Of a stretch of 10,797 nt of DNA, positions 6,748 through 10,797 are shown piece after piece. Numbering within the stretch: position 1 is the first letter of the stretch; every line of letters begins with the position of its first letter. Made by a program: the position numbers and the translations under genes. The notes under the pieces are model-generated. The model searched no databases and was not told the DNA's origin. It saw only the letters and a program-made list of their open reading frames with translations. Source of the DNA: an uncultured Bacteroidales bacterium (GTDB lineage: Bacteria > Bacteroidota > Bacteroidia > Bacteroidales > UBA932); NCBI GenBank assembly GCA_900317065.1, contig ONFK01000070.1, positions 1 to 10,797 of the forward strand, given 5' to 3'.

Positions 6748-9457
6748 TGTCTGCGAAGGTATTGAGCCGTGAATGAGTCGCACTCCTCCACCATCTTCTC
6801 CGGAGTTCCCGCATAAACTATCTCGCCACCCCGGGCTCCTGCATCAGGGCCCAGGTCGATTATCCAGTCGGCGCTGCGGATGACATCCGGATTGTGCTCT
6901 ACCACAACCAGGGAGTGTCCTGCGTCAAGCAGGGCGTCGAAAGCCTTCAGGAGTTTCTCCACGTCATAGAAATGCAATCCGGTGGTAGGCTCGTCGAAGA
7001 TGAACATTATCTTCTCCTTCTTCTTGTTCTCCGAACTGAGCGAAAGGAAGTAGGCCAGTTTGATCCGCTGGCTCTCGCCGCCGGAGAGGGTGCTGCTGCT
7101 CTGGCCGAGCTTCAGATATCCAAGCCCGACATCGACCAATGGCTGCAGTTTGCGTGCGATATTCCGGGCCGGATCTTCCTTGCCCTGCGAGAAGAACTCG
7201 ATTGCATCTTCTATGCTCATGTTGAGTATGTCGTCGATGTTCTTCCCGCGGTAGCGTACCTCGAGCACGTCCTGCTTGAAGCGTTTGCCTCCGCATTCCT
7301 CGCAGACCATCGTGACGTCCGACATGAACTGCATGGGTATGGTGACTACACCTTCTCCCTGACACTCGGGGCAACGGCCGCCTTCCTGGTTGAAAGAGAA
7401 GTAAGACGGGCCGTATCCGTTGATTTTGGCATACTGCTGGTCGGAGAGGAGTTTGCGTATCTCATCGTAAACCTTCAGGTAGGTCACAGGATTGCTGCGC
7501 GTGCTCTTGCCTATGGGGTTCTGGTCGACATACTCGACCCTGCCGATGCGGTCGAGGTTCCCGGACAGACGTCTGTGAGTGCCGGGGAGGTCGCCGGAAT
7601 CGTTCAGATGACGATCAGCGGGAATTCGGCGGTAACGTCCTTGAGATTGTGCTCCATCGCGCCTTCCACCTTGATGGAATAGTTCCAGCTGCGCTTGCTG
7701 CGTCGGTATCTCGGCCGGCCGGCCAGGTACTGAAGGGTAAGGCTGCGCTGGAGGCCTGCGCCGGCGTCTTCGGCCTTTCCATGATAAATCACTTCGCCGC
7801 CGTTGACACCCGCCAGCGGGCCCATGTCGATGAGCAGGTCCGCGGCGCGGATGATATCTTCGTCATGCTCGACTACGAGCACGGTATTTCCAAGGTCGCG
7901 AAGACGGCGGAGGACGCCTATCAGGCGTTCGGTATCCCTTGAATGAAGGCCTATCGAGGGTTCATCCAGGATATACAGAGAGCCGACCAGCGAACTGCCG
8001 AGTGCGGTCACCAGGTTCACCCTCTGGCTTTCTCCGCCGGAAAGGGTGTTCATGGTCCTGTTCAGCGTAAGATAGCCAAGGCCCACGTCGTCGATACATT
8101 CGAGGCGGGAGATTATTTCCCGCATGGGCTCGGCAACCATTTCGGGCATGTTTGCATTCTTGAAAAAAACAAGGGCATCTTCCGCCGTCATGTTCAGTAT
8201 GTCGGCGATGGTTTTTCCAGCGACCTTCACATAGAGAGCCTCTTTGCGGAGCCTGCTGCCATGGCATTCCGTGCAGGTTGTCCGTCCGCTGAAGCGGTTC
8301 TCCATGAATTTGTACTGTATCTTGTAGCGCTGGGTATGGACCCAGTCGAAAAACTCGTTGATGCCTACTATGCTTTCCTCGTCGCCTTCTACGCTGTGGC
8401 CGTTCCAGATGGCGTCCTTCTCCTTCTCCGTAAGATTGCAATATGGTTCAAAAGGGCGTATGCCGTAACGGGGGGCGACATGCACGAGATGCTGGGTGAA
8501 CCAGCCCATCTTGTCGCCGCGCCAGCAGGCGATGGCGCCGTCGTATATGCTCTTGGTCTTGTCCGGAATGACCAGGTCTTCGCTTATGCCTATTATTTTT
8601 CCAAGTCCGCCGCAGACGGGGCATGCTCCCAGCGGAGAGTTGAAACTGAAAAGGTAGTCGTCCGGTTCACGGAAGCTGATTCCATCCAGTTCGAAACGGC
8701 TGCAGAAGTCTTTGCTTTCCCGGTCGGAAACCAGACGGATGTCGCCGCGGCCACGGGAGAATGCATCGGAAATGGAGGAGAGCAGGCGGGTGCGCAGATC
8801 GGTATCGCTGACGTAGGAAGCAGGATCGGAGACCTTCAGACGGTCTATCAGCAGCATTGCATCTTCCGGATAATTCCCGTCAAGTTGCAGGACATCTTCG
8901 ATACTCACGGCCCTTCCGTCGACAAACAGGCGGGAATATCCGTCTTCCTTCAGGCCGAGCATGAGTTCGACCTTGTCGCCGCGCTGTTTCCAATTGAGAT
9001 CTGCAAGTATGTAAAGCGTCCCCGGTGTCTTCTCTTCCAGCCAGCGCATTACATCGGCCGGGCTGTCCTTGTGAACTTCCCTGCCGCTGACGGGAGAATA
9101 GGTGCGGCCCACCCGTGCGAAGATCAAACGCAGGAAGTCGTATATTTCAGTCGTGGTCGCAACCGTCGAACGCGGATTCTTGACGTTCACCTTCTGTTCA
9201 ATCGCTATCGCAGGGGGTATCCCGTCGATCAGGTCCACATCCGGTTTACTCATTCTGCCGAGAAACTGCCTGGCATAGGATGAAATGCTCTCTGCAAAGC
9301 GGCGCTGGCCTTCGGCATAGAGGGTGTCGAATGCCAGTGAACTCTTGCCGCTTCCGGATATGCCGGTCACTACCACGAACTTGCCGCGCGGTATTTCAAG
9401 GTCGATGTTCTTGAGATTGTTGACCCTGGCGCCCTTTATGATGATGGATTCACTCAA
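6744..9457 (-). pseudogene. uvrA: uvrA, excinuclease ABC subunit A, broken by an internal frameshifting deletion
   Basis: UvrA is the damage-recognition ATPase of nucleotide excision repair. The N-terminal part is intact: GARVNNLKNI, Walker A GISGSGKSS at 32-40, zinc-binding CPVCGGLG, and LSGGESQR followed by ILDEPSIGLHSRD. This frame stops at 7604 after 617 residues. The remaining C-terminal part continues in another frame from about 7618 to 6744, with CPEC...CEEC, LSGGESQRIKL and FDEPTTGLHF. At the junction, FPL is followed directly by the equivalent of ADRHLNDSGD; the roughly 25 residues that should hold the second Walker A (family motif GVSGSGKS) are absent. The missing length must be 1 modulo 3 to explain the frame change. 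The start is TTG 9457, pinned by an in-frame TAA six bases upstream. Both fragments plus the gap add up to about 930 residues, the usual size. A real mutation or an assembly error are both possible. Confidence 0.88.
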
Positions 9458-9463
9458 ATCTTA

Positions 9464-9471
9464 CAAATTTA
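9464..9471 (-). promoter_or_regulatory. Putative -7 box (TAAATTTG) of the uvrA operon
   Basis: On the minus strand TAAATTTG runs 9471 to 9464 and its last base is 6 bases before the TTG start codon of uvrA. The ybaK stop is only 13 bases upstream of the box, so any -33 element would lie inside the ybaK 3' end; I see no clear TTTG at 19-21 bases. An alternative is simple read-through from ybaK. Confidence 0.45.
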
Positions 9472-9484
9472 CACATTTTTTCTC

Positions 9485-9964
9485 TCATAGAGGGTAAATC
9501 CCGGCACCTATGTAATCGATAAGAACCTGGGGATTTATTCTGAACTGCAATCCGCGAACGCCGGCGCTGATGTATATGTAATCGTACAGCAACGCCGATT
9601 CGAAAACAAAGGTAGGCAGAGGCTTCTTCATGCCTATCGGGGAGCAGCCTCCGCGGATGTATCCCGTTTCCGGGAGGAGTTCCTTCATATGAATCATAGC
9701 AGCAGACTTGTTACCGGAAATTCTCGCGGCAACTTTCAGGTCGACTTCCATGTCGCCCGGCATTACGCAGACGAAGAGTCCGTTCCTGTCGCCGCGCAGC
9801 ACCAGAGTCTTGAAAACCTGTTCTATCGGTTCTCCGAGCTGCTCCGCGACATGATCAGCTGCCAGATTGTTTTCGTCGACCTCGTAAGGCACAAGTTCAT
9901 AGCTCACTCCTGCCGCATCCAGGAGTCTGGCAGCGTTTGTCTTCTGTATGTTCGTAGAAGTCAT
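9485..9964 (-). CDS. ybaK: YbaK/EbsC-family aminoacyl-tRNA deacylase (Cys-tRNA(Pro) deacylase type)
   Basis: A 159-residue single-domain protein of the usual YbaK length. Family marks are the lysine K52 in EQVFKTLVL, matching the essential lysine of E. coli YbaK, the alternating MPGDMEVDLK segment at 68-77, and the GGCSPIGMKK loop at 105-114 (GxxSPxG). YbaK hydrolyses Cys-tRNA(Pro) formed when prolyl-tRNA synthetase mischarges cysteine, so it protects translation fidelity. The start ATG 9964 is preferred over a TTG at 9973 that lies within the promoter box. It is followed by uvrA after 27 bases and may be cotranscribed with it. Substrate is assigned by family only; other deacylase specificities exist within it. 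Confidence 0.88.
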   Translation of the reverse strand: MTSTNIQKTNAARLLDAAGVSYELVPYEVDENNLAADHVAEQLGEPIEQVFKTLVLRGDRNGLFVCVMPGDMEVDLKVAARISGNKSAAMIHMKELLPETGYIRGGCSPIGMKKPLPTFVFESALLYDYIYISAGVRGLQFRINPQVLIDYIGAGIYPL

Positions 9965-9970
9965 AGAACG

Positions 9971-9978
9971 CAAAGGTA
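9971..9978 (-). promoter_or_regulatory. Putative -7 box (TACCTTTG) of ybaK
   Basis: TACCTTTG (9978 to 9971 on the minus strand) matches TAnnTTTG and ends 6 bases before the ybaK ATG. The sequence upstream is T- and A-rich without a clear TTTG at the expected distance. The arrangement gives a 5' leader of only a few bases. It is divergent to the tRNA promoter about 70 bases away. Confidence 0.55.
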
Positions 9979-10021
9979 CGCAAAAAGGATGTAGGATTTT
10001 TTAAAAAAGAATAAAAAATAA

Positions 10022-10052
10022 TTTGCAGAAATTGAAAATATACCTATCTTTG
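10022..10052 (+). promoter_or_regulatory. Bacteroidetes-type promoter of tRNA-Asp
   Basis: A TTTG (-33 element) at 10022-10025 is followed after exactly 19 bases by TATCTTTG (10045-10052), a full match to the housekeeping Bacteroidetes promoter. The tRNA begins 26 bases after the box. This is the clearest promoter in the window and the main sequence evidence for the phylum. Confidence 0.85.
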
Positions 10053-10078
10053 CATCCGCGTTTCGGCGCAACCAGACT

Positions 10079-10152
10079 GGTGCGGTAGTTCAGCTGGTTA
10101 GAATGCCGGCCTGTCACGCCGGAGGTCGAGGGTTCGAGTCCCTTCCGCACCG
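10079..10152 (+). tRNA. tRNA-Asp (anticodon GTC)
   Basis: A full cloverleaf of 74 bases can be drawn. Acceptor stem GGTGCGG (10079-10085) pairs with CCGCACC (10145-10151), discriminator G at 10152. The anticodon stem CCGGC/GCCGG encloses the loop CTGTCAC with anticodon GTC at 10113-10115. The T loop is TTCGAGT. The 3' CCA is not encoded (the next bases are CAA), so it must be added after transcription. A dedicated promoter lies upstream and a hairpin terminator downstream. Confidence 0.97.
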
Positions 10153-10157
10153 CAAAC

Positions 10158-10189
10158 AAATCAACCATTCCTTTTGGGATGGTTGATTT
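10158..10189. terminator. Hairpin terminator between tRNA-Asp and the convergent yolD-like gene
   Basis: A 14-base-pair stem: AAATCAACCATTCC (10158-10171) pairs with GGGATGGTTGATTT (10176-10189) with one G-T pair and a TTTT loop. T-rich sequence follows the stem on both strands (ATTTCGTTTA on plus, ATTTGTTTG on minus), so it can terminate the tRNA transcript and, from the other side, the yolD-like/umuC-like transcript, whose stop codon is 21 bases away. Confidence 0.85.
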
Positions 10190-10209
10190 CGTTTATAGTA
10201 GGACATGAT

Positions 10210-10380
10210 TCAGAACTCTGCGTCGTGCAGCTCGGAAGTCTCGCTGATAATGTCCCCAAAACCAGTCAGGGCGGCAAAAGGAGCGAACTGGGCCGCACGG
10301 TCACGTCTGGACATCCGAGGATGCTTCGTCGGATCAGGTTCCGGATGCTCCAGCATTATGATGTCATCGTACTTGCTCAT
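10210..10380 (-). CDS. Small YolD-like protein paired with a Y-family polymerase
   Basis: A 56-residue protein. It begins MSKYDDIIMLEHPEP and contains MSRRDRAAQFAPFAAL, which fits the short YolD-like proteins that accompany UmuC/UvrX-type Y-family polymerases. Its ATG overlaps the polymerase stop (ATGA), so translation is probably coupled. No catalytic motif is apparent; a role as a partner or regulator of the polymerase is suggested by the conserved gene pairing known in other bacteria, and is inference here. The gene ends just before the shared hairpin terminator. Confidence 0.82.
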   Translation of the reverse strand: MSKYDDIIMLEHPEPDPTKHPRMSRRDRAAQFAPFAALTGFGDIISETSELHDAEF

Positions 10381-10797
10381 GCCTTGTGTCCTCCAATCTG
10401 CTTGTTACGGTCTTTGGCAGTGGCGCCCTCTTCAAAATTCATCCCCTTGAGGATGGCGTTCTTGCCAAACTTCCTGCGTATTTCCAATATCGCTTCCTGA
10501 CGGCTGCGTTCGCGTTCCATATCAGGTTCTTCCTCAAAAAGACCCAATTGGACCCCGTCAGCCGCATTCTCGTCAACTATGTGATTTGCAACTACATACA
10601 TTCGGCGGACGAGAAGATTCCTGTCGACCGTCCTGTCGAACAGTTCCCCCATCGCCTTCATGATAAGATCCGTGGAAGAGGTCTGGCGCCCCAGGTTCAC
10701 CGAACCGTGCGCAGGCTTAGGCACTGGACGCCCATACCAGTCATTTGTCACAGGCCCATGATATTTCGCGGCAACCGTCTTGTCGGAAAGGCTCTCG
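10377..10797 (-). CDS. UmuC-like Y-family DNA polymerase, C-terminal part (truncated by window edge)
   Basis: The last 139 residues are visible, and the frame stays open to the edge with no in-frame start needed (residues ESLSDKTVAAKYHGPV precede an internal GTG). The region contains GSVNLGRQTSSTDLIMKAM and ends in KFGKNAILKGMNFEEGATAKDRNKQIGGHKA-type sequence typical of Bacteroidales UmuC/DinB-like proteins. QLGLF, encoded at 10536-10550, matches the sliding-clamp binding motif expected near the C-terminus of translesion polymerases. The catalytic palm domain lies outside the window. It is followed by the YolD-like gene. These pairs are found both on chromosomes and on mobile elements; nothing here shows mobility. 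Confidence 0.85.
   Translation of the reverse strand, partial: ESLSDKTVAAKYHGPVTNDWYGRPVPKPAHGSVNLGRQTSSTDLIMKAMGELFDRTVDRNLLVRRMYVVANHIVDENAADGVQLGLFEEEPDMERERSRQEAILEIRRKFGKNAILKGMNFEEGATAKDRNKQIGGHKA

Noticed and set aside
7560..7625. Programmed frameshift to make full-length UvrA
   Set aside because: A frameshift cannot restore the missing Walker A residues, and there is no slippery run at the junction.
7943..9283. 446-codon open frame on the plus strand
   Set aside because: It lies entirely antisense to uvrA, whose motifs are unmistakable. The translation shows no family features; it is open only because of codon use on the other strand.
10079..10152. Integration site at the tRNA 3' end
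   Set aside because: No integrase and no second copy of the tRNA 3' end are visible in the window.
1..10797. CRISPR arrays, insertion sequences, riboswitches
   Set aside because: No regularly spaced repeats, transposase genes, terminal inverted repeats or recognisable riboswitch cores were seen; intergenic space is too short for most of these.

Overview
The window looks like chromosomal DNA of a Bacteroidota (Bacteroidales-type) bacterium. The tRNA promoter fits the Bacteroidetes pattern (TTTG, 19 bases, TATCTTTG), gene starts lack Shine-Dalgarno sequences, and the UvrA, YbaK and Y-family polymerase proteins read like gut Bacteroidales proteins. Coding DNA is moderately GC-rich and the intergenic DNA is very AT-rich. 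The genus cannot be fixed from this sequence; lineage is inference from motifs only.

Layout. Bases 1-135 are an AT-rich upstream region with a promoter-like box. Then a plus-strand operon runs 136-3376: a nucleotidyltransferase/Gfo-Idh-MocA oxidoreductase fusion, a class V PLP aminotransferase and a LicD phosphotransferase. It meets head-on, with a 25-base tail-to-tail overlap, a minus-strand operon covering 9457-3352: uvrA (broken), a secreted glycerophosphodiester phosphodiesterase, two Stealth-family phosphotransferases and a second LicD. Upstream of uvrA, also on the minus strand, is a YbaK/EbsC-type aminoacyl-tRNA deacylase (9485-9964). Then come a plus-strand tRNA-Asp(GTC) with its promoter and terminator, and a minus-strand pair at the window edge: the C-terminal part of a UmuC-like Y-family DNA polymerase followed by a small YolD-like protein.

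How the genes fit together. Six genes plus the phosphodiesterase make a compact phosphodiester-decoration locus. One enzyme can plausibly make a CDP-activated small alcohol or amino-alcohol, LicD enzymes could transfer the phospho-group, Stealth enzymes could transfer sugar-1-phosphates, and an exported phosphodiesterase could hydrolyse such linkages. No glycosyltransferase, flippase or polymerase is present here, so this is probably a module that decorates a glycan built elsewhere. The exact substrate is not readable from sequence.

Main points of interest: uvrA has an internal deletion that removes the second Walker A region and shifts the frame. Three protein genes have a TAnnTTTG box exactly 6 bases before the start codon, suggesting near-leaderless mRNAs. 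The two licD paralogues are arranged tail to tail, share a 26-base perfect inverted repeat and end in a self-complementary coding overlap. The fusion enzyme lacks the usual catalytic lysine of its oxidoreductase half.
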